A stretch of DNA of 64,000 nt, from positions 51,707,666 through 51,771,665 of the forward strand of contig NC_052018.1 in assembly GCF_015832195.1 (NCBI RefSeq), in the 5' to 3' direction. Within the stretch, counting starts at the first letter, position 1; every line of letters starts with the position of its first letter. This document shows positions 1 through 13,002 of this stretch, in pieces. The position numbers and the translations under genes were made by a program. The notes under the pieces are model-generated. The model made no database searches and had not been told where the DNA came from. It saw nothing but the letters and a program-made list of their open reading frames with translations. The stretch is from Motacilla alba alba (lineage: Eukaryota; Chordata; Aves; Passeriformes; Motacillidae).

Positions 1-3000
1 CAAATAATAAAACCCACACAGGCTGGTACTAGAAGTGGGAAATGCATGGCATTGCTTATAAACCTACATAGATTGTGAAGGATATATTAAGATAGTTTAG
101 TTAAAAACTTAATGTGGATTCTGCAAATAATTTAACAAAATACACAATAAGAACACATGAATACTACAAAAATCAGGTAAAGTTAAGAAAAATTGTCTGC
201 GGTTTTTCAGGCTGTAGCACAAAGGTTAGTTTTGTGTGCCTGATCTGTCAATTCTTTTGTTAGGGGTTTGGGCTGCCTTACAAAGCCCCTGCTTGGGACT
301 GCACACATACTGTTACACTCTGATTTTCCCTCTGACATGATGCTAGTTTTCACCCTGAAGCTCAGTATTATTTTATGCCATGTGTTAATTTCCTGCATGA
401 ATGCCTTATTTACCTTCATTTAGAGTATGCTGCAGGTGGAAACAGAGCAGTACTTACTGGCAATATTTTTGGTGGCAAAACACTGAAGGACAGCTCAGGG
501 TCTTGCATAGCTCCAGGGTATCACACTGTGAAAGCAATTTGGAGGTGTGATTTGTCATTAAGGAGGACTGATTTTTTTAAATACTCATTCTTCATAGGAC
601 TAACCATAAATATGAAGTTTTGCAGTCTCTTCAAAGGGAACAGATCTAATAATCTCTGTTCTCCATTCAAAAGCTACTCAAGTCAATGGGAGTCTTTCCT
701 GGAATTTCAGCCAGTGTTTGATATGGCTCTCAGGAACATTTTGTTTTGTTTGAAAGTGTCTGGTGAGAATAACTGAACTCTTGGGGATAAAGTTACAGAT
801 TTATGTAGTAATTGAGTAGGGTTCTCTTACTAAATTGCTATCAGTAGCTGTTCCAGCTACTTTTTTCTTTCCTTGTAAGATACAATAGTTACTGCACATT
901 ACTCTGTTTTATGAACATGTTACATGTATCTATACAATTTGTATTAGTTTTCCTATAAATCAGGTGCACTGGCTTCAGTACTTGTGTTTTTAGTGTGTAT
1001 TCAGCAAGGGCAGCTCAATAAGCAAATTCATTAAGACAACTTTACCCAATGCATCAACCTTTGTAAAAGATCCATTCCGTACTGTACCGTGTAGAGGCAT
1101 CATTCCTTTGCAGAGTTTCTGGGTTTTTTTCCCTTTGTTACATGGGTAGGTTTTGATTTTTGATGTTGCTTCTAGGGACTTGCACTGTATATATATAACT
1201 TTTTGATTGTCTTGGAAGTTTTCTATTTGCTTTGCTCTGCATTCAGTAGATCCTCTGTTAGTGAGCTTCCAAACAATTGAGCTGGTGGTTTTGAAGTTGT
1301 AGGGTCCGCATTTCTTCAGTTGCATTTAATGACTAAATACATGGCTAAATTTGTTACGCTATTTCAGCAATGTACATTAATTTTTTTTATTTTTCCACTT
1401 TCTCCTTCACTATTCTCTTCAAGGACTAATGAAACTGCTTTACTGTGTTTAAAATTGAATTCAGCAATGGAGAGGGCTTAACATTTATGTCCGTTTGAGT
1501 TTATGCACTTGTGGTATTGGCTGGTTATTAGAAATAAATACTCACATGCATATGAATGCATGTATACCATAATTGTGAGAGAGTAGAAAAGGGATGTAGC
1601 TAAATGTAAAGTATTTTTTTAAGCTTTTATGTTATGTGCTTCTCTTCACTTCTCCTTCTAGGAGCACAGAAACATGGTTTGTGTTTGCTTTGAGTGCAAA
1701 TATGGGAGCTGCTTAAGTTGCAGCCACAAAATCTTCTTATTACCTTTTACATTTCCAGAGCAAAAGTGCAAGAAAATTAAAAGCAGAAGGAAATGCTGTT
1801 GAAATTAAGCTTATACAAGAATAGTACAGTAATACATTTGAGCAGCCTAGAACTTGCTGCCATAGGAAACCAAATGAGTCAGAAGTTTAGCACAATTTCT
1901 ATGGATGTTCAAGCTTTGGGGGACTTCACATCTAAATTCAGATATAAGAAGCAACTTTACCTATTGAAAGATAATTCCACAATTGCCAATTTCATGGATT
2001 TGTGCCCTTTTATTTGGTGCTGGTCTCTGTCAGAAAGAGGGTAATGGACTAGGTGAATTGATCTGAATCACTATGACAATGGCTGTTATTGTGGGGGAAT
2101 GATGATTTCTGCTTGTGTCTTACCAATAAGAGCACTTCTAACATGTATGCAATAGACTGAGAAACATTCTGTGAAAACAGATAGACATTGTGTTGATTTC
2201 AGGATGTGCAACTTCAACATGCAAACTGATCAGCCTGGTTTTTTTATTGGAAAAAATTAACTAATTCTTTGTACCTTTTTAAAAGAAACATGATTCAGAG
2301 TTCTGCTCAAGCTAATGAAAGTTAAAAGGGTAGTAAATGATGCAGAATACAGGATGGATGAAGCATTTTAGATAAGCAGCTTATGACCTTTGCAGGAAAA
2401 CAAATGTGAAACTTCTCCCAAATTTCAAATTTTTATCACAATTATTCTAAAATACCTTTAAATCTATAACTTGGGCTTTTAGTCCATATGGTAGTATAAA
2501 TAATAAACTGTAATAACACTGGTAAATATTATATTTTTTCCTGTTACTTACTTCTTTCCTAGCTTCAGTAGTAGCAGCAGAACTTACAGTCCTTTCAAAG
2601 TAGTGACTAGTGCACCAGAGGTGAGTAGATATGCTTCATGGGAAACTTTCCTGCAGCAGGTTACACATAGGACTTTAGCTGCTTCTTAATTTTTCTGTAT
2701 TTTCTTCTTCTGTAAAAACATTCTCCACTAGATGTCCCAAGTACAAGGAATGTAAGATTAGTGTCTTCTAGTTTTAAACTTTGACTATTTTCCCCAAGTC
2801 AAGCATTCCTCATACTGTAACATTTTCTTATATTTTAAGGATTCCTGACTAAGTACTTCTAGAAAATGGATGGCAAAAGATGCAAAGGACTCAACATATT
2901 TTAAGTAATCTTCTTGATTCCTGCCTCATATCCACTTAAAATTGATCTGCAGGATATCACCAAATCAACTGTGAACAGCTGCAGAAAGAATTTTCTTAGG

Positions 3001-4756
3001 GCTGTCCTTGAGACTTAAGAACCAAAAACCATTTTAGAATGGTTTTTTTAGAAATCACCTTATTTTAGAATACAAGGTGATCCCTGCAGTACACTTGAAT
3101 CCAAGATAATTCTTGGAGTTGCCAGAAACTTGTGAGAAAGAAAACAAAATTTTTCTAAATTTTCCATTAGAATGTGTTTCAAACCTGTAGATTGTTGAAC
3201 ATGCTGCACACTTCTCTGCTGTGGAGAAAAGAGCTTTCATTAATGAGGCCTCATTTTGGAACCTGTAAAAATATCTGGCAAGGACCTTGAATTGTCATTG
3301 CAGATTCAAAGGCAGGAAACAAGAAAATATATACATATACTGTGTGCCATTTGTAGGGACAGAACAGACTGATGCAAACTCCTGCTGAGAGGGAGCCAAG
3401 ATGATCAGATCTGCTTGGTCGTAACATTTATTCATTGGCAAGCTTGCAGTTTAGAATGTCAAATTATTAGGTCCTTCTGGCATGTTATGATTTTCTTAAT
3501 TATAATAAGTTTACGGATTTTGTGATGAGGTCACCACAGGAGCATTGAAAAGAATTTAAATCCCTAATTGCTGAGGGACAGTGAGCAGCAAGAGCACCTT
3601 TAGAAACAGCTCTAGATGCTGCAGTTACTCTGTTTCAGTCAATGGAAATCTGTGTGGTAATGAGCCACTGTCTTCTTGGCTCTGGAGTTCTGAGATCCCA
3701 GGAGCAGTGTAGTCATCAGAGAAGGATTCTTCTGTTTGGATAATGCAGATTAGTTCTGCATGAAAAAGGGCAATGTCCTTCACACTTTGGAGGATTTATT
3801 TGCTATTTTTTCCTTTCAGTGTGTATATGACTGCAGAAAAAGAGAACAGAATTTTCTAAGAGCTGGTCCATGTACAGGGTAGGAAAAAAATAGAGAAATT
3901 TCTTCTTTAGGATGGCAGAAGACCCTAGTACCTGTTCAAGTTATGAGACACTCCATTTCTTATTGATTTAATCTAGTAACAATCCTAACAAGTCTGTTTT
4001 GAGTCACCATTTTGCCATGTTTGTGGATTTGAGTCACTTTTCCTTGCATTACAAGCTACCTTTTCTCATTCTTGGTATTGACATACTCAAAAACATGGAC
4101 TTCAAGGTCAGAGAACATTGTAGGTTGCCTCATACCTGTCCCCAACTGTTTTGTCTTCCCCTTAGAATCCACTTTTCCCTGAATTTGTTTCTAAAGAAAG
4201 TGGATCTTCTCTGTGATCTTCAAGAGGGGAGGAGGTTACTGGTGAATAAGGAAGAGTTTCTGTTCTGTTTCATGATCTTCCCTCACAAAGGAGGGCTTGA
4301 GAGCCCTCCCTACCTTCATTATGCTGTTCTAATTCAGAAAGACCTCCAACACTTTGTTATATTTTCAGATGATAGTAAATACTTGACAACACCTACAGAT
4401 CCATTTGCATTTTTTTTGTATGGCAGGTCTTCCTAACTGTGTCTCTGCTAGATAAGCAACATGACCTGAAAACATCTTACAGACACAATTTAGCGAGTTG
4501 GCAGTTCTCTTCTTTTTTACTTCTGATACAAAGGTCCTGGCAAAGTAAAGACAAAGAGGATACATTTTTTTATAAAGACCATGATGACCTGTGGTTTATG
4601 AGATGTAAACCTTTATGATATTGTTGTTTTATATGATTGATATAAAAACAAAATGTCTGTAGAAAGACAGACCTAAACTCTAAGTAGTCTATAATGCTCT
4701 TTCCAACACCTTAACAGGAACAGTGCAGTTAAAGGCCACCCATGTAGTGATACTTC
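1..4756. other. Unique non-coding sequence, no gene seen
   Basis: AT-rich single-copy sequence with scattered short T and A runs. Open stretches of up to 145 codons (for example 3999-4436 on the plus strand) have no recognisable domain and no coding-like composition. I saw no full-length repeat, RNA gene or CpG cluster. It fits intron or intergenic DNA. Confidence 0.6.
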
Positions 4757-4787
4757 CCCAGAATATTCTCAGCTTCCAGGAGATGAC
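4757..4787 (-). repeat. Inverted copy of SINE/CR1 tail
   Basis: Read on the minus strand this segment gives 'gtcatctcctggaagctg' followed by 'agaatattctg'. This matches the tail of the adjacent SINE (4889-4918) over about 30 bases, including a perfect 16-base inverted match (cagaatattctcagct against agctgagaatattctg). It may be a separate truncated element in opposite orientation or a fold-back product of the SINE insertion. Confidence 0.7.
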
Positions 4788-4788
4788 C

Positions 4789-4922
4789 CTGAGACTACCT
4801 CAGTTGTTTAGAGCATGGTGGCAATAACACCAGGGTTGTGAGTTAAATCCCTGTAAGGGCCATTCCGTTAACAGTGGGACTTGATCCTAGTGAATCTCCT
4901 CCAGCTGAGAATATTCTGTGGC
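4789..4922 (+). mobile_element. tRNA-Ile-derived SINE with CR1-like tail
   Basis: The first about 75 bases resemble a tRNA-Ile gene. A box A-like stretch (ctcagttgtttagagc, 4799-4814) is followed by an anticodon-arm region that keeps AAT (4823-4825). A decayed B box (agttaaatccctgt, from 4841) and the 3' acceptor-stem remnant 'gggcc' come next. The body then passes into a short CR1-like 3' end, 'ggacttgatcctag...cagctgagaatattctgtg', ending near 4920. Such SINEs were transcribed by RNA polymerase III and copied by CR1 reverse transcriptase. tRNA-Ile/CR1 SINEs (TguSINE1 type) are known from passerine birds. The tRNA part has lost the B-box GTTCGA, so this copy is old and probably inactive. An inverted copy of its tail lies immediately upstream (4757-4787). 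Confidence 0.8.
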
Positions 4923-6922
4923 CTCAGTTATAAATCAGAGACAGCATCTTTATAATTAATATGTCCACAGGGATTTCTTGAACTGGTAAAGGCTTTCCTG
5001 GAATTCCTGGAATTTTTTTCATTCATCCTGTTTTCCTTATCCAGGTCTTGAGTTCTGGCTAAAATGCATCCCTATAGATCTCATTTGTTTGCATAATTTC
5101 ACTAATAATCTGTTTAGGGATACCCTAATCATAGTGTTTAGATGTTTCAGTCTTTTTATGTAAAAAAAACCAAAACAATCCTTCTAGATTTTCCATTAGA
5201 CTCCTAATTTTTTTTTTGTTATGAAGTTTATCTAAAGATTACCTATAAAGTTTTCAGAGATTATAAAGCTATGTGTTAAGGTAACCAGGATAGAGCCTTA
5301 GGGTGATACAGTTCCATCAAGTTGGAACAAGAGCTTTTCCTCTGTCTTTCAGAGGCATCTCACTCACTGGTAGATTTATTTAAAGTTTTATGGAGTATTA
5401 ATTAGAGGAGTCTTCCACAATTCATACTCATTCTGTAAGACTAGTATTTTGTAGTCTATTTTTAGGGTAGCTCCAAATCCCCACAGTGTTTAGCTGAAGT
5501 CTCTGCATTTAAGTCATTAAGCAAGCATTATAAACTCTGAACGAGAAAGAAAATCTACTTGCTTATACAGCACCAGGAGTTCTTGTGCATTTGTTGTCCA
5601 TGGCTTTATAATAATGCATACCATATTGTGGCTAGCTTTTCTTTCCCTGTATTAGGGACCATGGTGAAGCTTGTGTTCTGCAATGGAGAAAGACCTGAAT
5701 GTAGCTTTACCTTTCCTCTTTCAGGTGGAGATGACGATGCCATCTTTGCCAGGTGCTGCAGCATATTTCCTTACTTAGAAACTTGGTAGTACTTAATGGA
5801 CTATTTCATCCTTGGGATGAAGAGCAAACATGTCAAGAAGCTGTATTCATCTTTTCTATTAATCACTAAAATCTATTTTGCTTTCCATTCTGGGCATTTC
5901 TTTAGAGCTTACCAGTTCAGCTACTTTTGTGATTCTTTTGAACGTGTTTACACTTTGCTTGACTTTGAGAAAAGTGTGATTGTTTTTTCAGTCCTAGGAA
6001 TCACTTATAGCTTCATGTACAGAGGAATAAGCAAAATCAACGATATGTAAATTAACTGCTTGTTTTACCCCAAAGAAACCATATTTGAATGAAATATAAT
6101 TCCAGGTATTTCAATTTTGCTTAATGCTCTGCTGCAGTGGTTGGGAGAGTTAAATGGTATAATCTTCAGTACTCATCAGAAGCTCCGGGCAAGGAATGAA
6201 CATTTTATGGCTTATCAATCAGTGACTGCCAGAGACATTGCAAAGAAAAACAAGTTTTGATTGGTTAATGCATGCAATTCTTGAGAATTCTAACCCTCTG
6301 AACTTAATATATGGTACTGAACAGGTGAGCAAAGTACCAGCTACCACATTAAGACAAATCTGACACTGCATCATTTACATTTTTTGTAGAAAATATTTAC
6401 AGCTTTTCTTTCTAAATAGGCTATATAAAACATCTGTATGAAGAATGGCTATAAAGTACTCATATGCAAATATGTTTCTCTGTCTAGCTAGGTCCCGATT
6501 TCAAAATGACTGGGGTATGTAGAACTAGCTTTCCCATCATTAATAGCAAAATTTAAATATCTCTTTAAATCCTGTGGATGTGTGGAGGTAACTTTCCAAG
6601 CTAGCTTCTGTAGCCAGCGCAATTCATGCCAAGACATTGGTGTTTTGGGGCTGGGTTCACTGGCGCTGCCTTCAGCCTCCTATCAAAGCAGGATTCAATT
6701 TCTCTGGATCCAAACAGATCTGTCTTAACAGCTTTGTCACTATAAGTTATAGGAGTAGAACTATCAAAATGGCAATGTGTGGACCAGCTGCACCAAGTAT
6801 CTACACAGTGTGGCAGAGAAGGTCACGGTGCTTGTCCTTACAAGCACCAGCAACTGCTCAAGTTAGAGCAGTAAAGTGAATTGTCTCTACAACTCAGAAT
6901 ATTGTCCCTTTACTAGGAAGAG
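4923..6922. other. Unique non-coding sequence, no gene seen
   Basis: AT-rich sequence without recognised repeats. The open stretches at 5559-5789 and 5796-6050 lack any known domain. Nothing else is supported. Confidence 0.55.
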
Positions 6923-7062
6923 TGTCCTGGTTTAGGAATGGTACTCCTCAGTTCAAAGCCCCCACACCACTCACTGGAAACAGCAGTGAGATAAGGAAAC
7001 AAACAGTAACGGCAGCATTACTAATGGCAGAGGGTACAAGAAAACAAATTATTCACATGGGG
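6923..7062 (-). mobile_element. ERV-type LTR fragment (3' end of LTR)
   Basis: The left edge begins TGTCCTGGTTTAGGAATGG. On the minus strand this is an LTR end, '...ccattcctaaaccaggaca'. The complete LTR at 48678-49071 has the comparable end '...gcattcctaaatcacaaca'. Further in, 'agggtacaagaaaacaaattattcac' (about 7032-7057) corresponds to 'agggtacaagaaaatagcaatttac' in that LTR. Similarity fades after about 7062, so this copy appears truncated. I see no target-site duplication. The family assignment is an inference. Confidence 0.5.
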
Positions 7063-10000
7063 GGAAAAAACTCTGATAATACACAATGATGGGCTAGGTA
7101 AATGCTACATGTACAAGATAACTTTCTGCTTGCAGTTCATTAATATGAGAGGGATAATCAACTGGTAAGATTTCTATATTCTCCAGTATCTTCACCCCAC
7201 CAAAATGATGAAAAGTAAGGCTGCAAGAGAATATTTGATCCCATCCAATATCTGAACTTATTAAAAAAAAACATTTAAGAAACATTTTTCTAAATAAATG
7301 GTCAATATTTGTGTGTTCTTTAACACAAAATTTTTAGAAGATTAGCCTGGTGATTATAACAGGCATTGTCAAGGTATAAGGAGCTCAAACATGGAAGTAC
7401 CCTAGCTAGAATTTTTTAAAAAATTAAACTATTGTATTGGATTTCAGCATAAAATACCATGTAATAGAGTAAAACCTATTACTCAATTTCACCTATTAAG
7501 TTATTTACTTCATACAGATTAATTATCAACACTGGAAAAACATTCAGACACTTAAAAAATCAATGAGAAGGTATGCCTCCCTAAATCACTGTGTTTGTCA
7601 TCATTTTCCTGTCTTATTCTGATGCATTTCAGAACTTACAGTCATACTAGCTAAGGTAAGCCAGAGGCCACTGGAGACAGAAAACTCTTCTGAGTGTGGA
7701 CATAGGTAATCAGGAACTCCAACTCATTCCAAGATTTTCCTTAGAAGGGAAGGATGGTGCAGCTGTGTATCACATTCAGCAGCTATTAATTTGGAACTAA
7801 CCATCCAAGACAAGTGGGATAAAATACTTAATTCCACAGGGATGTGAAGTCAAGATCATTTGGAACTAAGATTTATCAACTTTCAAGGGAGGTGAATATT
7901 TGAAAAACAAGGTGGGAAAAAAGGCTAGGTTGAGATAATCTTGTTGAAAATATTTGGAACAATAAAGTTGTGTTAAAAGATTGAGTCTGATGTCTTAAGA
8001 AACCTAGAGCCAGATATATGCACATCTTCAATTTCACACTTCTGTTGTCTTTGACTGCAGCTATCCCTTTCCTCAATGGAAAATGCATTTTGGTAATTGT
8101 AAATCCATATGTGATATTATCATGAAGAAAGACAAAGCTGGAAAAACTTAGTGCCATAAATCCACTGACTTGCCTTCAGTCTTATTTTCAGCAACAAAAG
8201 GAAATAAATCTTAAAACTTTACATAAAGCTCTCTTGCTGTATGTTGCTATTGTTCCCGATTCCTTAAACAATTTCTTGCTAAAATCAAACTTGTGGATTT
8301 GTGCAATGGTTGCTGTAGTATCTGGAGAGAGACATTATTCTTGGAGTCAGTAAGCCCATAAATACAAACTGTAACCTCATGGCTCTTCCATGAGAAGAAC
8401 ATCTGATTACAGTAGATGAAGCAAGTGATTATAAGCTTTTCTTCTTCTTTGATTTAGGATTAATTTTCCTTGATTGGTTTTGGTGAGTCTTCACCCCATA
8501 TTAGCCTAAGTAATTTGTAGCCAAACGTGAAGGTTTTAACTGACCTTTGTTCACTGACAGCAGTGGTTATAAAGGAGTTATTGCAGGTAGGTGAACTGCT
8601 TGTGTGGAGAGTTGTTGCTTGGGTTATTTTGTACAGCTGTTAGCTCACGTGTTTTGAGGAGAATCACTTGATTTAAAGAAGAGCTAGTTCATGCTCCTGA
8701 ATCTGGCAAAAAAAAGTAGTGTTGTGGAGAGTTATTCAAACATTTTCAATCCTTCAGTTATTTAGTTTCATCATCACCACAGAACCTATACTGGTTACCA
8801 ATCTGAGTGAAAACAGAATCTAAAGGCTACGAGATGCTTCCCGATGGCCATGACTAAAAGCTTCAGCACACTCAGGTTAGTGATTTTCTATGAGGAAATA
8901 AGAAAGGTGACATTCTGCTTGTATGGAAGGCTAGCACTGCAATAGTTGTAATGTCATAACTTTATAAAGATGTTCCAGTGGCCAAAGGTTTAAAAAAGTT
9001 CAAGTAGTTCTTCACCTCTGGTAAGGGTGAGTGGTTTGTGTGGGTGGGTGAATTAAATTAAATTCCATTGTGAGTTATTCTTCTAACCCTCTTTGGAAGG
9101 TCTCTCTTATTATCTCAGCTCTGTTACTCAGAGTGTGTAGGATGATGGCTGGAGTAAAATTGCCCTTTTTTTATCTGGATGTAGGAGGTTTACCACTGGA
9201 TGTGGTTATTTTATGTGACTTTTTTAATGGTAGAAAGTTGATGCATGGGAACAAAGAGAAACCTGTCGAATCTTAAAGCAAATAGAGAGTTAAGGACTTC
9301 AGCAGGTGTTACTGTGCAGTGCTATCACTCCTATAGAGTCATAGAGCTGATTTGCTAAGGGAGACTGTGTTAAATAGCCTAGGGTAACAAAACCAGGATG
9401 TGAGTGAAAATTCAGAGTAGTAATGTTACTGGGGTTTTATCTTAATGGAAGTTGCTCTTAGTGATAAAGACTGGACTAGTGCTCTGATCCCCTGAGTACT
9501 CTGATCTCTTGAGGCATGGAGATACAGCAGCTCATAGCCCACACTGTAGTGGGCAGTCCCGAATAAAGGTTCTTAGAGTCTTAATTGAAATAAATTTTTT
9601 TCTCCGTTGAGTGGCAGCAAACAGATGAATATAGGGCAAGAGGAAGTATCAGTGAAGTAGTATGTCCTAAAGAAAATGATAAACAATCTATGCAAATGCG
9701 CAAGATTAGTGATCTTTTCCTCTCGAAATGCAGTCTTTTTATGTGTGTCTCTCTCTCTGTGCATGTATACTTAGCATAAGAGTAGCTTGTTTTCTTACAT
9801 AGACTTAAAAACTGTCTCCCCTGGATTCAAGGGAAGAAGTTTCTCTGACTAATAGAACTAAACCTTTGTCATATTGCATGGTCTATGCGCACTCAAATAT
9901 TTAAGCACTTTTGCATAGAGGTTTCTGCATGATTTTTAATATGGGATGATGTATTTTGAGGTTTGCTTTCAAATAGTCTGTTGCATATTTAAAATTATCC

Positions 10001-10160
10001 TACATTGATGAATTACATTGTCAACTTGTTTTTGCAAGTGTTCTGACTCTTAATGGTTGGAGTTTACCTATTGTGACAAGTCAGACTAGGCTTTTAAAAA
10101 GTGTAGGCCAGATTTGTTGGGTGACCCAAGCAATTTCTGCATATAGAAAAATATGTAGGA
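7063..10160. other. Unique non-coding sequence, no gene seen
   Basis: AT-rich sequence with a short CT run (about 9750-9759). Open stretches such as 7876-8157 (minus) and 9070-9276 (plus) show no recognisable domain. No RNA gene or complete repeat was seen. Confidence 0.55.
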
Positions 10161-10897
10161 AATCATAGAATATCCTGAGTTGGAATGGAGCAGCTACGAT
10201 CATCATAATACAACTCCTGGCTCTTCAAAGACGACCCTGAGAGTCACACCATATGCCTATGAGTATTTTCCAAATGCTTCTTTAACTCTGTCAGGCTTGG
10301 TGCTGTGACCGCTTCCCTGGGGAGCCGGTTCCAGTGCCCAGCCACATTCTGGGTGAAGAACCTTTTTCTACAATCCAACCTAAATCTCTCCAGACACAGC
10401 TTCAGGCCATTCCCTCAGGCCACCACAGAGAAGAGATCACTTCCCCTCACGAGAAGGTTGTGGACAGCTCTGGGGTCTCCCCTCAGTGTCCTGTTCTCCA
10501 CTTGAACAAATAAAGTGACCTCAGCTGCCTCTCGTAATGTTTTCCCTCTGGACTCTGCACCATCTTTGTAGTCTTCCTGTGGATGAGCTCTAATTACTTT
10601 ACATCATTTTTGTGGTAACCAAAACTGCCCCCAGCCCTCAAGGTGAGGCTGCCCCAGTGCAGAGCAGAGCAGGACAATCCCCTCCCTTGCCCAGCTGCAA
10701 TGCTGTGCCTGATGCACCCCAGGACACACTTGGCCCCTGGCTGCCAAGACACTGCTGACTCATGTTCAACTTGCCACTGACCAGGACCCCTTTTAATGGG
10801 GCTGCTCTCTGGTCTTTTGGTCCCCAGTCTATATGTACATCCAGGGTCGCCCCATCCCAGGTGCCAAATCCAGCGCTTATTTTAACATCTGCTAGTT
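10161..10897 (-). mobile_element. CR1 LINE, 5'-truncated, antisense
   Basis: The element starts on the plus strand with 'atcatagaat', the complement of the CR1 3' terminal repeat. It continues through a short 3' UTR into the C-terminal part of ORF2 and then further upstream CR1 sequence (for example 'gctgccccagtgcagagcagagcagg'-like text at about 10650-10675). CR1 similarity seems to end near 10897. CR1 copies are typically cut short at the 5' end, as here. CpGs and one 56-codon ORF2 end are preserved, so it is not among the most decayed copies in the window. Confidence 0.9.
10244..10414 (-). pseudogene. CR1 ORF2 C-terminal fragment
   Basis: From just after an in-frame TGA (10415-10417 on the plus-strand numbering) there are 56 uninterrupted codons to a natural stop at 10244-10246. 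They contain RKRFFTQNVAGHWNRLPREA, followed by a PSLTELKKHL segment. This is the conserved last part of the CR1 endonuclease/reverse transcriptase protein, downstream of the reverse transcriptase domain. The stop near the usual ORF2 end and the short 3' UTR fit CR1 organisation. The upstream TGA and the 5' truncation make it non-functional. Confidence 0.8.
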
Positions 10898-12981
10898 TGA
10901 GTGTGCTTAAACAGTAAGCTGTATTTTGTTGACGATTCTGCAGTAAAAAATGTCTTGCTTTCAATGTGCATTTGTGAATATACTATACACTGTCTTCTTT
11001 TTCTGCAAATGAACTGAAGTGGGGCATAGGACCTTCTTTGCATCAGAAGAAATCTTGTTCTCTGTTACTGGTTGGTTCTACCTTCAAGTGAACCACAGAG
11101 TAGGTTTAAGTGGCAGGGAAGAAGGGAAATGTGTCGTTTGAATAGAGATTTCATAGTGAGAGAAAGAAGGGATCAATATAGAATTCCAGCTAGGGAATTC
11201 TAACTTGTCAAGATTGTGACCATGATGTTAGTTACCTGATGTAAGATGATTTTTTTTTTGTTCATTTTTAAGAAATTGCTCAAAGGCTAGTGTATTAAAA
11301 GCTCTTCTTTTAATTAGGAATCTCTGGGTGAAATTCCTTGGCCAGTGTTCTGGAGCAGGTAACTCTAGTTAATCACACTTAGGGCCTGCAGAACCAAGGA
11401 CAGTTTTTCTTCCTTGGATTCAAGCTAATAAAAATATCCTTGCTCAAGATTTAGCAAGTGAATAGTTGTGTACAGATTTATGGAAGCTATCATCATTTTT
11501 ACATAAAGCAGAGAAATAGAAGCAGTGGACTTTGCATTATTGAAGTCTGTTGACCTAATACCTCCATTGCTGGTGGTCTAGAAGATGATCTAAAGAAATA
11601 CTTATGTAGAAAGCTAAATAAAGTAAAATTTTCCAGCTTTATGACAAACCTCTCCATGTTCAGGAGAAAAAAAAAATGCTTCTGAACAGAGTTTTAGAAA
11701 CAATGGATTTTCTTTCTTTGACAGCAGAAAAGATCAATTAAAATTTTTCATCCTGTACACTTAGTCCTTGACTTAAAGCTCTCAATCAAGAAAAGTAGGG
11801 TTTTTTTTCCCCTAAATAAGCTCACTGATTAAAGGAAAATTATGATCTCTCCAAAATGCAAGCTAGTGTTAGAAAAAGTTAGCAGTCAGCCACTGAAGAA
11901 CAGCTGTGGAACAAAGAAAATGGGATCAATTGTGGTTGGAAAGATAGTCTTGGCTAAGAACTTTTTTCTTTCTATCTTGCTTAGCTTTGTGAAATAGAGG
12001 CAGGTCTGCAAAATACAAATTTTGCAGCATGATCTATGGTAAAATTGAGAGTGCTGCATTTTGAGAACTTATTTTTGTGTGCTGGAAGACAAAATTAAAA
12101 TATGAGGCGGCTCATCTGCTGATCAGTCATTTTAATGTGGCTCCGCTAAAATCAGCTAGTGAAAATCAGTCTCCTGTTAATTTTTCTGATTGGGACATGA
12201 CTGCTTTTTTTTTGGTTTTGTTTTATGTGTATTGCAATATTTTTGAGAATGTACTGGTTACAGCTGTAGAACATTTTGCGGAACTCTGGAGTTAGTGTTC
12301 AATTTAAAAGATATATTACACATAAGAAACATTTTAGATTAAAAGGTTTTATTTTGGCCAACTAAATTACTATAGCACCATTAAAATCTGTAACAGTGTT
12401 TACAATATAAAATAAAAATCTTTAGGGTTTTTTTGTGCTTCTGGAGACCAAAGTTTCAGGAGGCTTTATAGCAGTACATTTTCCAAGATAAAACTACTTT
12501 TATAGCTAAATTCCCAGAGTGGGAGCTGCCTAACTCTCTGAATTAATACTGTAGCTAAAGAACTATAAGAGACAGGAAGAATAAAGTTCTTGGAAAATGA
12601 GGATGATTACCAGAGCTACCCTTCTTTGAGTGTGCGCAGTCTTTAATCAGCCTTAGGATACATGCACTTTACAGTGTTACTCAGCCCATAATCATACACA
12701 TTAGCATTTATAATCTGACAATAATGCAAGATTAGCTGTAACTGAGAACCATTCATCTTAATTGTGACTCCATTCAAATGAGGGGAAAGCATCTACCCTT
12801 CAGTACTGGACCATGCTGCGTAGTAGTGTGGGTGGTTTCCCTAGCACTGTGCGTGTTGTGGCTTTCTGTTTTCCACCTGATTGCTTCATCTTGCTCTTTG
12901 CTCCAATTTTTGTACTCTGTTGTAGTCATAAAGTGATTGCACGTAAAAAAAAGGCAAACAGGTAACATATTCTCATGGAGC

Positions 12982-13002
12982 TTTTTTTTTTTTTTTTTTT
13001 TT
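12982..13002. repeat. Poly-T tract, 21 bases
   Basis: An uninterrupted run of 21 T, with no retroposed sequence recognised beside it. Confidence 0.95.

Noticed and set aside
3999..4436. 145-codon open stretch on the plus strand
   Set aside because: The longest frame in the window, but no domain, no conserved motif and no splice or promoter context. A length like this is expected by chance in 64 kb over six frames.
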